From contig JAJYOK010000001.1 in NCBI GenBank assembly GCA_021796215.1, positions 434,001 to 498,000 of the forward strand: 64,000 bases of DNA, read 5' to 3'. Source of the stretch: Bacteroidota bacterium (lineage in GTDB: Bacteria > Bacteroidota > Ignavibacteria > UBA10030 > UBA8401). Every line of letters begins with the position of its first letter. The stretch's first letter is position 1. Under the pieces are notes generated by a model. It made no database searches, had not been told where the DNA came from, and saw only the letters and a list, made by a program, of their open reading frames with translations. Positions 25,955 through 33,489 of this stretch are shown piece after piece. The translations under genes and the position numbers were made by a program.

Positions 25955-26720
25955 AAATTTCCTCCTTCTTCGTGCGCGTGAGAGCTTGTTCTGCCATTTC
26001 ACGAACCCATGCCCGTCCGGAATTGAAATATACTTTTGGCTCTGTTCCTAAGCGGGAAAGAAATCGGAAAGTATTTTTGCTTTTGATCGCTTGAGAAATT
26101 TCCGATGATCCATCTTCGAGATCGCCGAAGATGATCGCTTTATTCGGACACGATTCAACACATGCCGGGACGTAATCATTCGGATCAATCTTTTCGCTTC
26201 CATTGGCTGCGGCTTTTTGCCGTGCCGTATGTAATCTTCCGTGACAAAAGTTGCATTTCTCCACTACGCCGCGCATTCGAGGCGCAACATCAGGATTCAA
26301 TTGCAGTTTCATTCCATCGGTCCATTTCGGATCGCGCCAGTTGAAATAGCGCGCGTGGTACGGGCATGCGGCCATGCAATATCTGCAACCCAAGCACCGC
26401 TGCGGAATTTGCCCGACAATTCCGGTCAGCGGATCAATTTCGACGGCATTTTGCGGGCACACGGTGACGCACGGAGTTTCGTTTTCGCATTGCTGGCAAA
26501 ACATCGGAACAAACACAGAATCACTTTGGGGAAATTGTTCATCGTTTGGAATTTCAAAAACGCGCATCCACGTAATTCCTGTCCGCGTGTTTGTCTGCTG
26601 GTATGCGGGCGGAACATTGTTCTCAACTGCGCATGCAACGGCGCACGCACCGCAGCCGTTGCAGCGATCGAGGTCAATCATCATTCCGTATTGGGATTTT
26701 TTTTCAGAAATAGTTTCCAT
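25947..26720 (-). CDS. Four-cluster [4Fe-4S] ferredoxin subunit (PsrB/DmsB/QrcC-like)
   Basis: 257 residues from ATG 26720, 2 nt after the stop of the molybdopterin-family gene; the frame reaches back to 26783, but family members start just before the first cluster (YGMMIDLDRCNGC). Sixteen cysteines fall in four groups: CNGCGACAVAC, CQQCENETPC with VTVC, CLGCRYCMAAC, and CNFC plus CVESC. This is the electron wire between the catalytic subunit and the NrfD-type membrane subunit. It has no signal peptide of its own; partners of Tat-exported catalytic subunits are usually carried across together. No ligand Cys appears to be missing, so four cubane clusters are predicted, although Qrc-type proteins may hold one [3Fe-4S]. 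Confidence 0.93.
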   Translation of the reverse strand: METISEKKSQYGMMIDLDRCNGCGACAVACAVENNVPPAYQQTNTRTGITWMRVFEIPNDEQFPQSDSVFVPMFCQQCENETPCVTVCPQNAVEIDPLTGIVGQIPQRCLGCRYCMAACPYHARYFNWRDPKWTDGMKLQLNPDVAPRMRGVVEKCNFCHGRLHTARQKAAANGSEKIDPNDYVPACVESCPNKAIIFGDLEDGSSEISQAIKSKNTFRFLSRLGTEPKVYFNSGRAWVREMAEQALTRTKKEEIYG

Positions 26721-26722
26721 AA

Positions 26723-28822
26723 TTAGATTTTCGAGACCTTTGCTTGTGTTATTCTCCACGTTCCATGATCGGAGATTGTGCATAAAGAGAGAACATCGTT
26801 GTAAGTTGCATCGGAAAAATTTGTTTCGTTCAATGCGGGCCCAACAGATGCCAGGATAACTCCGGGTTGAATCGAAGTATTTAACTTCACGCGAACATTC
26901 ATTTTTCCCTCTTCCGTTTCCAGCAGGGCAGTGTCGTTGCTTCTTAGTCTGTAACGCGTCGCCGTTTCAGGATTGATAGATATTGTTCCAGCATTTTCTC
27001 TCAATTCAGATTCTTGAAACAGTTTGCTTAAAATCGGAGAGATACTTGAAGACGAAACTGCAACTTTCCATCCCTGAGGAATGAGAACAAGACTGTTGGT
27101 TGTTTTCGGAACATTTTTTGGGGCTGCAATATTCAATGTGAAGCGGAACGGATGGTGAGAATTATTTGGTTTGTCGCTCCATGCAGCGCCTTCGAACAGT
27201 TTTTTGCAGAGATCATCTGCAGAGAGAAATTCAGAAACAGGTTTTGTCGTTCCATCACTGTAAGAAAATACCGAGCCGCGTTTAGTAGAAAATATCTTTT
27301 CTGCCTTTTGCTTTACTGCTTCTTCAGTTGTCGGAATTTCCAACTGCATTCCAACGGACTGAGTGATTAATTTGAAAAGATTCTCCGGTTCAATAACAGT
27401 TTCCGGCTTTGCAAAGAGAGGAACTGCTACGCTGAACGAGTTTACATTGGAAGTTACGTGAGCAGGAACTTCCACCAATGATTCGTACGGCGCCGGAGAG
27501 GGAAGAATATAGTCGGCGTGTGCCGCAATTTCGTTCAGGTATGGCGACAAGCTTATAATCGTATGCTGCGGCTGAAGTTTTCTTTCGATTAAGTTCCAAG
27601 GCAGTGCATAACCAGAATCAACAGAATCTATAAATAAAACTTCAATTGAATGATCTTGAATTGCATTCCAATTTCTCGCGATGTGGTTTTTATTTTCCTT
27701 TTGCAAATCGCGAATTACAATTCCGCCATCTGTACCGATTGAACCGATCAGAATATTCAGCGACGCGATGGCTTTTTCAGTTTCATTGTTAAATGGACCG
27801 GCACCGGGATTTGGTCCGCTCAATACAATTGCGGATTTAGATTGAGCAAGCTTATTTGCTGTTTGACGGATAATAGAAAAGTCAATGCCGGTTATTTCAG
27901 AATATTGTGCCGGAGTAAATTGCAGCGCCGCATGTTTGAGCTTTTCAAAATCTGTTATTTGTCGAAGTGCCGCTAATAAAACCAGATTTTCTTTTATCAA
28001 AACGTTAGCGATTGCAAGAGCGGCGAAATATTCAGTATCCGGTTTTATTGGGAGCCAAACATCGGACTGTAATGCCGTGCGCGATTGGCAGCTTTCAATT
28101 TGAATAAGCTTGAGGCCGCTTTCTTTTCTTTTACCGAATATTTTGCGCATCCTTCCCGGAATCCCCCAATCATCAAGAAGCGGTGCACCAAAACTGACAA
28201 TTAATTGGGTATTCTCAAAATCATAACCGAGCTTCGCATTATTTTTATCAATCATCTCATGCAGGGTACTGAGCGTTGCATCTTCTCTGGAAGGATGCGT
28301 TGCATAAATTCCATTTGAGAGCTGATTCAAAAATTCAAAGTAAATTTCAGAAGTTATTCTTCCGGGTTGCTGATCGAAAACTGCAATGGCGCCGTTACTT
28401 TTTTGAATTTGTGAAGCAATTTCATTTACGGCTGTTTGAAAAGAAATTGGCTCCATTGCGCTGTCGGGACTCTTGTGAAGAAATTTTTGAGGTAAGGCAA
28501 CCCGCAGCGGATGATTTACAAGGTGATGTCCCGCCAGTCCGCGCGCACACAAAGCACCATTATCAATCGGATGGCGCGGAATCCCGATCAGTTGGCAGGG
28601 AATTCCGTTCACACATTTCGCTTTGACTCCACATCCTGCCGCACACAGAGTGCAGTTTGAATATTTGATGGAAACCGGTCCCTGCGGCAATGGAGGAGTG
28701 AGAGACCAATTTTGAGTCCAGATTGACGAATCGTCGAGCACTTTATACGGGAGCGGCGTGAGGAAAAAGCCGACGGCCGATCCGCCGATTAATTTTAAAA
28801 TATTTCTTCGAGTAATGTTCAT
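26723..28822 (-). CDS. Tat-exported molybdopterin oxidoreductase-family catalytic subunit (PsrA/QrcB-like)
   Basis: 699 residues. The N-terminus has a twin-arginine signal (TRRNILKLIGGSAVGFFL). Residues about 55-95 hold an iron-sulfur motif CTLCAAGCGVKAKC ... LCARG, as in the DMSO reductase superfamily. Later come domains typical of the family: VSFGAPLLDDWG, VLSGPNPGAGPFN, ILIGSIGTDGG and a C-terminal dinucleotide-binding barrel with RYRLRSNDTALLET. Where catalytic members have a Cys, SeCys or Ser ligand to Mo, I see no Cys (region near NGIYATHPSREDA), which resembles QrcB-type subunits reported to lack Mo; this needs an alignment. The operon pattern of haem c, this protein, four-cluster ferredoxin and NrfD subunit is that of the menaquinone reductase Qrc, so electron transfer between periplasmic cytochromes and menaquinone is the most likely role. 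Confidence 0.85.
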   Translation of the reverse strand: MNITRRNILKLIGGSAVGFFLTPLPYKVLDDSSIWTQNWSLTPPLPQGPVSIKYSNCTLCAAGCGVKAKCVNGIPCQLIGIPRHPIDNGALCARGLAGHHLVNHPLRVALPQKFLHKSPDSAMEPISFQTAVNEIASQIQKSNGAIAVFDQQPGRITSEIYFEFLNQLSNGIYATHPSREDATLSTLHEMIDKNNAKLGYDFENTQLIVSFGAPLLDDWGIPGRMRKIFGKRKESGLKLIQIESCQSRTALQSDVWLPIKPDTEYFAALAIANVLIKENLVLLAALRQITDFEKLKHAALQFTPAQYSEITGIDFSIIRQTANKLAQSKSAIVLSGPNPGAGPFNNETEKAIASLNILIGSIGTDGGIVIRDLQKENKNHIARNWNAIQDHSIEVLFIDSVDSGYALPWNLIERKLQPQHTIISLSPYLNEIAAHADYILPSPAPYESLVEVPAHVTSNVNSFSVAVPLFAKPETVIEPENLFKLITQSVGMQLEIPTTEEAVKQKAEKIFSTKRGSVFSYSDGTTKPVSEFLSADDLCKKLFEGAAWSDKPNNSHHPFRFTLNIAAPKNVPKTTNSLVLIPQGWKVAVSSSSISPILSKLFQESELRENAGTISINPETATRYRLRSNDTALLETEEGKMNVRVKLNTSIQPGVILASVGPALNETNFSDATYNDVLSLCTISDHGTWRITQAKVSKI

Positions 28823-28839
28823 GGAAGTTTGCGGTAATA

Positions 28840-29454
28840 TTATTTATGACACTCAATGCATCCGTCTCTGCGCCCGTTCTTTTCGTGGCAGTGAACGCAG
28901 CGATCCATCTTCATTCCTTCCCATGGATGTGATGGAATTCCCGAAATATTTTCTCCCCAAATATCCCGGCTGTATCCTGAAATTCTGTTTACCTGATACA
29001 CTTTTAAGCGGGCGGATTCACCTATCGGTCCGTGGCATTCTTCGCATTTAAGATGGGCAAGCCGAACGTGCGAAGCATGGGAAAAATATGCGTTATCCGG
29101 CTGCCGAGAATAAATGTGCCAAGGGATTTCTTTGTTAGGAATAATGTAATTTTCGACCAGCGACTTTTCATTTGCAGATTCACCGATAGGAGAGGAGTGG
29201 CATTCCGCACATTTCGCAACTGCGGGAATGCCGAGGAATCTTCCGTCGTCGCTAATAACGTGGCAGTCCTCGCACGCCATTCCAGCTTGTTCTCCAGTAT
29301 GAACTTTATGGCTGAATTGAATCGGCTGCGGTTCGCTTTTGTACAACACCATCGGAAAAATGAACCACCCGATGACAAGCATTCCGGCGAAGCCGCTTCC
29401 AAATAAAAATTTTCCTGTTGATGGCAGTGCTATTTTCAATTTTCTTTTCAGCAT
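28840..29454 (-). CDS. Membrane-anchored pentahaem cytochrome c (QrcA/class III-like)
   Basis: 204 residues from ATG 29454, which shares one base with the preceding stop (TAATG) and has GGAG upstream; a TTG at 29466 is possible but weaker. A single N-terminal helix (FLFGSGFAGMLVIGWFIFPMVL) anchors a periplasmic domain with five CxxCH haem sites: CEDCH, CAECH, CEECH, CVHCH and CIECH. FSHKVHTGEQAGMACEDC with its distal His is typical of cytochrome c3/c7-type folds. In the Qrc complex of sulfate reducers the QrcA subunit is a hexahaem cytochrome; this one has five sites, so one haem appears absent or is bound differently. It would exchange electrons with soluble periplasmic cytochromes. Confidence 0.9.
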   Translation of the reverse strand: MLKRKLKIALPSTGKFLFGSGFAGMLVIGWFIFPMVLYKSEPQPIQFSHKVHTGEQAGMACEDCHVISDDGRFLGIPAVAKCAECHSSPIGESANEKSLVENYIIPNKEIPWHIYSRQPDNAYFSHASHVRLAHLKCEECHGPIGESARLKVYQVNRISGYSRDIWGENISGIPSHPWEGMKMDRCVHCHEKNGRRDGCIECHK

Positions 29455-30428
29455 TATTTTCTCCAATCAGCAAATGGCGAGAAAAACTCGTTGGACATTT
29501 GTAAAAGCTCGTCCCGGTTAATGTGTTGCGCAAGTCCGGCGTAAAATCCCCCGCCGTCTGCCATCAACACTGCACCATTCACATCGGAACGCGCAGTAAG
29601 TTCGTGTGCAAATGCCGACATCCGCTCGACTTCATGTTTCATCCACTCGACCGCTTCATTGCCGGAAATGAGCTGGTGGCAGACTGAAGATCGTTCGCTT
29701 GATTTGAGAATCTCACCTTCATATAACCAGCCGTAGCCGTACGGATCGGCAAGAAGTTTTCCGGGATTTGTGCGAAGGTAAGTGTTTGCACGCAGCACGC
29801 AGATTTGGTTTGGAAAGACGAGCTGAAGGTCTATGCCGCGAACAGTGAACGCGACTGTCGGCCGTTGAATTCCTTTTACTGTAACGAACGTAATTGTTTC
29901 AATGGAGCCGAGAGTTTTCGCAAGAAACGCATCAATACCGACATGCAATGTGCCTTCTTCTGTGACATCGAGCCACATGTGATTCGGTGCATACCATAAT
30001 GAAGTTGGAACGCGGATTTCAGAAATCATTTCTTCTCCGACGGAAGGCTGCTTGTCCTGGTCAGCGGCAGGGATTGCATTTTCAGGATTTGCGAGTGCAA
30101 GAAACAAATCGCAATACTTGTGGCTGTCGGTTCCGCATTGTGAAAGAAGAGACTCGGTGTATGGAATATATTTCGTTACAGAAGCAGCGGTACAATATTG
30201 AACGAGAGATTCTGTAAGAAACGGGCAGCGGGCGGCACTTGGATGTTCTTCAAGATGCTCTTTTACTGCCGCGCAGTGTACATACTCGGATGATGAACAG
30301 CGCTCATTTTCCGGTTGTTCCGGAAGACGAACAATCATCTTCCGGAATGCCGATGCACCGCAAAATTTTACCTGAGCTTCTCTGAGAAATGGACAGCGCA
30401 TAATATTCTCGATGATTTTTTTAATCAA
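29454..30428 (-). CDS. GcvH-like protein with duplicated four-Cys module; lipoyl-Lys replaced by Gly
   Basis: 324 residues. The first 110 residues hold a tandem duplication of a four-Cys unit: C12, C23, C44, C52 and C68, C79, C98, C106, with spacing 11, 21, 8 and 11, 19, 8. Both units start RCPFL. Residues about 143-245 align to glycine-cleavage H protein: NHMWLDVTEEGTLHVGIDAF ... PGKLLADPYGYGWLYEGE. At the lipoyl-Lys position it has Gly (VRGIDLQLVFP), as in the 285-residue protein at the other end of the operon. The C-terminal part shares W-x3-E-x-ERM and LMADGGGFYAGL with that protein. There is no signal peptide or membrane helix, so it is probably cytoplasmic. The Cys modules may bind Zn or iron-sulfur centres; function unknown, perhaps assembly or electron supply for the CISM complex. 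Confidence 0.75.
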   Translation of the reverse strand: MIKKIIENIMRCPFLREAQVKFCGASAFRKMIVRLPEQPENERCSSSEYVHCAAVKEHLEEHPSAARCPFLTESLVQYCTAASVTKYIPYTESLLSQCGTDSHKYCDLFLALANPENAIPAADQDKQPSVGEEMISEIRVPTSLWYAPNHMWLDVTEEGTLHVGIDAFLAKTLGSIETITFVTVKGIQRPTVAFTVRGIDLQLVFPNQICVLRANTYLRTNPGKLLADPYGYGWLYEGEILKSSERSSVCHQLISGNEAVEWMKHEVERMSAFAHELTARSDVNGAVLMADGGGFYAGLAQHINRDELLQMSNEFFSPFADWRK

Positions 30429-30436
30429 TAACTCAG

Positions 30437-30733
30437 CTAATTTTCAGAGCGCTGGATGTTCGGCTCGTCTTCTTCAGTTTTATTTACGGCAAATTCCTTC
30501 TCATCAATTTTCTTTCCGCCATCTGCCATCGTAATTCCCAAATTGCCAAGAATGAAGGAATGATCATCCTGCAATACCCCAACGGGGTTTCCAACCGGCA
30601 CGGTTGATTTTTTTCTAACACGTTGCAACACTTCCTGAACCACAGTGCGCGTAACAATTGCCAAGCAGATGATTGTTACCGCTCCAAGGATAATGTTGGT
30701 AAGCGTCAGCCACGAAGTCTCGGATTCAAACAT
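30437..30733 (-). CDS. Small single-pass membrane protein with ADGG motif
   Basis: 98 residues from ATG 30733, preferred over GTG 30742 because AAGGTGG sits 5 nt upstream of the ATG. One membrane helix (LTNIILGAVTIICLAIVTRT, residues 10-30) is followed by a polar tail with HSFILGNLGITMADGG (A70-G73). The ADGG motif recurs in both GcvH-like proteins of the operon. It is the first gene of the minus-strand operon, about 60 nt downstream of a sigma54-like promoter, and ends 8 nt before the next gene. No family name is recognised; an accessory or anchoring role in the complex is inferred. Confidence 0.7.
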   Translation of the reverse strand: MFESETSWLTLTNIILGAVTIICLAIVTRTVVQEVLQRVRKKSTVPVGNPVGVLQDDHSFILGNLGITMADGGKKIDEKEFAVNKTEEDEPNIQRSEN

Positions 30734-30792
30734 GAGGGCCACCTTTTTGTTTTTGTTGGAAGATATTTTGTAGCGTTGCTTTATGATGTAAA

Positions 30793-30809
30793 GTCAAGCG
30801 GCGTGCCAA
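30793..30809 (-). promoter_or_regulatory. Candidate sigma54 promoter for the CISM operon
   Basis: Read on the minus strand: TTGGCACG, four bases, TTGAC. The -24 element matches TGGCACG fully; the -12 element has TTGA where TTGC is usual, so the GC doublet is imperfect, but the spacing between GG and the -12 G is exact. The predicted start lies about 45-50 nt upstream of the ATG at 30733. Confidence 0.6.
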
Positions 30810-30896
30810 CATTACAATTATCGCTGTAACTAGTTGCGGCTAATACTTTAACGAGCGGGGAAATTAAATGAGGCGGTTATGAGGTGATGGTTAAAG

Positions 30897-30913
30897 TGTG
30901 GGAAATTCCCACA
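30897..30913. promoter_or_regulatory. 17-nt perfect palindrome, candidate enhancer-binding site
   Basis: TGTGGGAA-A-TTCCCACA has two perfect 8-bp half-sites around one central base. It lies about 90 bp upstream of the minus-strand sigma54-like promoter and about 235 bp upstream of the plus-strand one, within the usual range for NtrC-type activator sites. A sigma54 activator is encoded in the adjacent operon (33486-34844), so this is its probable site; that link is inferred. Confidence 0.6.
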
Positions 30914-31146
30914 AAGCGTGTAGAAGAATCCGACGCATGTAGGGTTTTCTGATATCCGGGTTTAGTGTGGTTTTTCACGACAAAAACGGATTTGTTTTCT
31001 CGCCGAGGCGTTTCATACAAATTCTCTGGTGAAATTATTTACACGAAGGGAGACTTTTAGAGTTTCATTTTTCTGTGACAAAAATGAAAGTGAAGCAATT
31101 GAATGAAATTCATCGTTTTTTTTGTCTGGTGATGAAGAGTATTCTT

Positions 31147-31162
31147 TGGCACGTAGAATGCA
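31147..31162 (+). promoter_or_regulatory. Candidate sigma54 promoter for the kinase/archaemetzincin/regulator operon
   Basis: TGGCACG, four bases, ATGCA: GG and GC doublets are intact at the correct spacing, with one mismatch to TTGCA. The predicted start is near 31173, about 60 nt before the kinase ATG, so the activator gene would be autoregulated. Confidence 0.65.
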
Positions 31163-31231
31163 ATATTTTTAGTCAATTGTGGATCGTTTATAAAGAGCGT
31201 CAATCTTCGGATACACCACGGTGAACATATT

Positions 31232-32923
31232 ATGAAGCAAAGAATTTCACTTCTCAAAAAAATTATTCTGCGGCTTCCGCCAAAAAAGCTTTCACAAAAG
31301 CTGATTCTCTCGTTCACAGTGATCATGACATTTGTCGGCGCTGTTGCATCTTATATTCATGTGAAAACTCAGGAAAATCAGCTTCTTGACGCAATGGTTC
31401 TCGGCGCCGATCAATTGTCCGGAAGCATTACAAGTGCAACGTGGCATGCTATGCTTGCCGACCAGCGGGAAGCCGCATATCAAACAATGGAAACGATTGC
31501 AAAGAAACAGGGCATCAGCAGGATACGGATTTTCAATAAAGAGGGTAGAATCATGTTTTCGACTGTCCCTGACGATACCGGTTCCGTTGATAAGGCGGCA
31601 GAAGCATGTTTTATGTGTCACTCCAAAGAACAGCCGTTGGTAAAAGTTGATATGCCGACACGCTCGCGTGTTTTCCGTACTGCAGATGGGCACCGGCGGC
31701 TTGCAATGATCACTCCGATTTACAACGAGCCATCATGTTCAAATGCGGAATGTCATGTTCATCCCGCCTCCATGAGCGTGTTGGGCGTTCTCGATGTCTC
31801 AATGTCGCTTGATCGTGTTGATGAGGAAATGGCAATAGTCCGGGAAAGAGTTTTTCTTATTTCGGCGGCAATTGTTCTCATTATGAGCTTGTTCATTATT
31901 TATTTCACAAAACATTTTATTGACAAACCGATTCAACATTTGATTGAAGGAACACACGCCGTCAGCGAGATGCAGCTTGATCAGCCGATTGCTATTGAAT
32001 CGAGCGAAGAACTCGGGGAGCTTGCGAAATCATTTGATATGATGCGCATCCGCTTAAAGGAAGCACTGAATGAATTAAATCTGTTTACGCAAAATCTTGA
32101 AACAAAAGTTCAGGAACGGACAGAACAGTTGAAAGTTGCACATCAAAAATTGCTGCACAGCGACCGTCTTGCATCCCTCGGACAGCTTTCTGCAAGTGTC
32201 GCGCACGAAATCAACAATCCGCTTTCGGGTGTGTTAAATCTTTCGATGTTGATGCAGAGGATAATAAAGGACAACGGTATTCCACCGGAGCGGATTGAAG
32301 AGTTTCGGCAATACTTAAGCCAGATTGTAAAAGAAACCGCACGCGTGGGTAGAATTGTTCAGGACCTTCTTGCGTTTTCCCGCCGTCCCAAGCCGCTCCG
32401 TTCTTTTGTTGACCTTAATGCGATTATCACCACGACGGTGAGCCTTATTTCACATAAATTAAAACTGATGAATGTTCAAATTGAATTGCGGTTGGAACAA
32501 AATCTTCCGCAGATTAGCTGCGACAACTCGCAAATTCAGCAAGTCGTTATTAACCTTGTGATGAATGCTTCTGAAGCAGTGCAAACAAAGGAAAACGGGA
32601 AAGTGGTTGTACAGACATCGCATGTTGATAAGAAGCAGGTCATTCTTCAGATATCCGATAATGGTGATGGAATTCCCGAAGAGAATCTTGCGAAAATATT
32701 CGATCCGTTTTTTACGACAAAGGGAGAAGGGAAAGGAGTCGGACTGGGGCTTGCCGTTGTGTACGGAATCGTCGAGGCACACAAAGGAGATATTGAAGTT
32801 AAAAGTAAGCTTGGGGAAGGGACAACGTTTGTTGTTACATTTCCTTTGAATGAGCAAGAAGAAAAAGAATTCAGTGCATCTAATTCAGCGGGGCAAACTG
32901 CACCAATGGGAATTTCAATGTGA
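31232..32923 (+). CDS. Sensor histidine kinase with c-type haem motifs in the periplasmic domain
   Basis: 563 residues. Helix 1 (about 28-48) and helix 2 (about 204-226, ISAAIVLIMSLFIIYF) bracket a periplasmic sensor. In it, C126-F-M-C129-H130 is a standard CxxCH haem motif, and C169-S-N-A-E-C174-H175 is the rarer Cx4CH form. A HAMP domain (227-280), a coiled coil, a HisKA dimerisation domain with phospho-acceptor H325 (ASVAHEINNPLSG) and a HATPase domain (ISDNGDGIPEENLAKIFDPF; GKGVGLGLAVVYGIVEAH) follow. Periplasmic haem-binding sensors of this kind are known in Geobacter and respond to redox state or small ligands. The partner regulator is two genes downstream. Control of the divergent cytochrome/CISM operon is inferred from the intergenic sites. 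Confidence 0.88.
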   Translation: MKQRISLLKKIILRLPPKKLSQKLILSFTVIMTFVGAVASYIHVKTQENQLLDAMVLGADQLSGSITSATWHAMLADQREAAYQTMETIAKKQGISRIRIFNKEGRIMFSTVPDDTGSVDKAAEACFMCHSKEQPLVKVDMPTRSRVFRTADGHRRLAMITPIYNEPSCSNAECHVHPASMSVLGVLDVSMSLDRVDEEMAIVRERVFLISAAIVLIMSLFIIYFTKHFIDKPIQHLIEGTHAVSEMQLDQPIAIESSEELGELAKSFDMMRIRLKEALNELNLFTQNLETKVQERTEQLKVAHQKLLHSDRLASLGQLSASVAHEINNPLSGVLNLSMLMQRIIKDNGIPPERIEEFRQYLSQIVKETARVGRIVQDLLAFSRRPKPLRSFVDLNAIITTTVSLISHKLKLMNVQIELRLEQNLPQISCDNSQIQQVVINLVMNASEAVQTKENGKVVVQTSHVDKKQVILQISDNGDGIPEENLAKIFDPFFTTKGEGKGVGLGLAVVYGIVEAHKGDIEVKSKLGEGTTFVVTFPLNEQEEKEFSASNSAGQTAPMGISM

Positions 32924-33489
32924 ATGCAATTTATCTTGCAGCAATCGGAAATGTTGATGAACGCATTATGAAAAATTTGGAAACAAATGTGTGGCAGGTT
33001 TTTGGGTTTGATGTTCAAAGGACATTTCCGTTTTCCGACCCTGCCTATGCTTTCAATCCCGAAAGAAACCAATACAGTTCGGCAGTTATTTTGCGCGAGA
33101 TGTTGAAGCAAAAACCCGCAGATGCAGAGTGCATTTTCGGTGTAACAAATTACGACTTATTCATCCCGATGCTGAGTTTTGTGTTCGGACTTGCGCAGGT
33201 CAGCGGCAGTGCCGCCGTCATTTCGTTGGCACGGCTTCGTCAGGAATATTATCATCTTCCCGCGAATGATGCCTTGCTTCGCTCGCGTTCCGTCAAAGAA
33301 ACAATTCATGAATTGGGGCACACGTTCGGGCTCACACATTGTGCTGACACACAATGCCCTATGTCACTTTCGAATACCATCCAGCATGTTGATAGAAAAG
33401 GGGAAGACTTATGCAAAAATTGTTCACTCATTTTACATGAAACGATACAACAAAGGCATGGCGCTCATAACGCCGTGGAGAAACTATGA
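32920..33489 (+). CDS. Archaemetzincin (peptidase M54)
   Basis: 189 residues, starting at GTG that overlaps the kinase stop by 4 nt and ending with a 4-nt overlap (ATGA) with the regulator gene. The zinc-protease signature is complete: H130-E-L-G-H134-T-F-G-L-T-H140-C, then CPMS, and a CKNC pair that with the first two Cys forms the second zinc site. The length matches archaemetzincins (about 180-190). Zn is bound by the three His; E131 is the catalytic base. Substrates of bacterial members are unknown and they are usually cytoplasmic; no signal peptide is seen. Its place inside a two-component operon suggests it acts on a protein linked to that pathway, but this is speculation. Confidence 0.92.
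   Translation: MNAIYLAAIGNVDERIMKNLETNVWQVFGFDVQRTFPFSDPAYAFNPERNQYSSAVILREMLKQKPADAECIFGVTNYDLFIPMLSFVFGLAQVSGSAAVISLARLRQEYYHLPANDALLRSRSVKETIHELGHTFGLTHCADTQCPMSLSNTIQHVDRKGEDLCKNCSLILHETIQQRHGAHNAVEKL

Larger units (their letters stand above)
30734..31231. other. 498-bp divergent regulatory region
   Basis: This gap separates the CISM operon (minus) from the histidine kinase operon (plus). It contains a sigma54-like promoter facing each way (30793-30809 minus, 31147-31162 plus) and a 17-nt perfect palindrome (30897-30913). No credible gene was seen on either strand; the only reading frames are short and lack family features. A looser GTGTGGTTTTTCACGAC sequence near 30965-30981 could be a weak second half-site. 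Confidence 0.7.

Noticed and set aside
23817-30428. Glycine cleavage system
   Set aside because: H-like proteins lack the lipoyl-Lys, and no P or T protein gene is present; the context is a redox complex.
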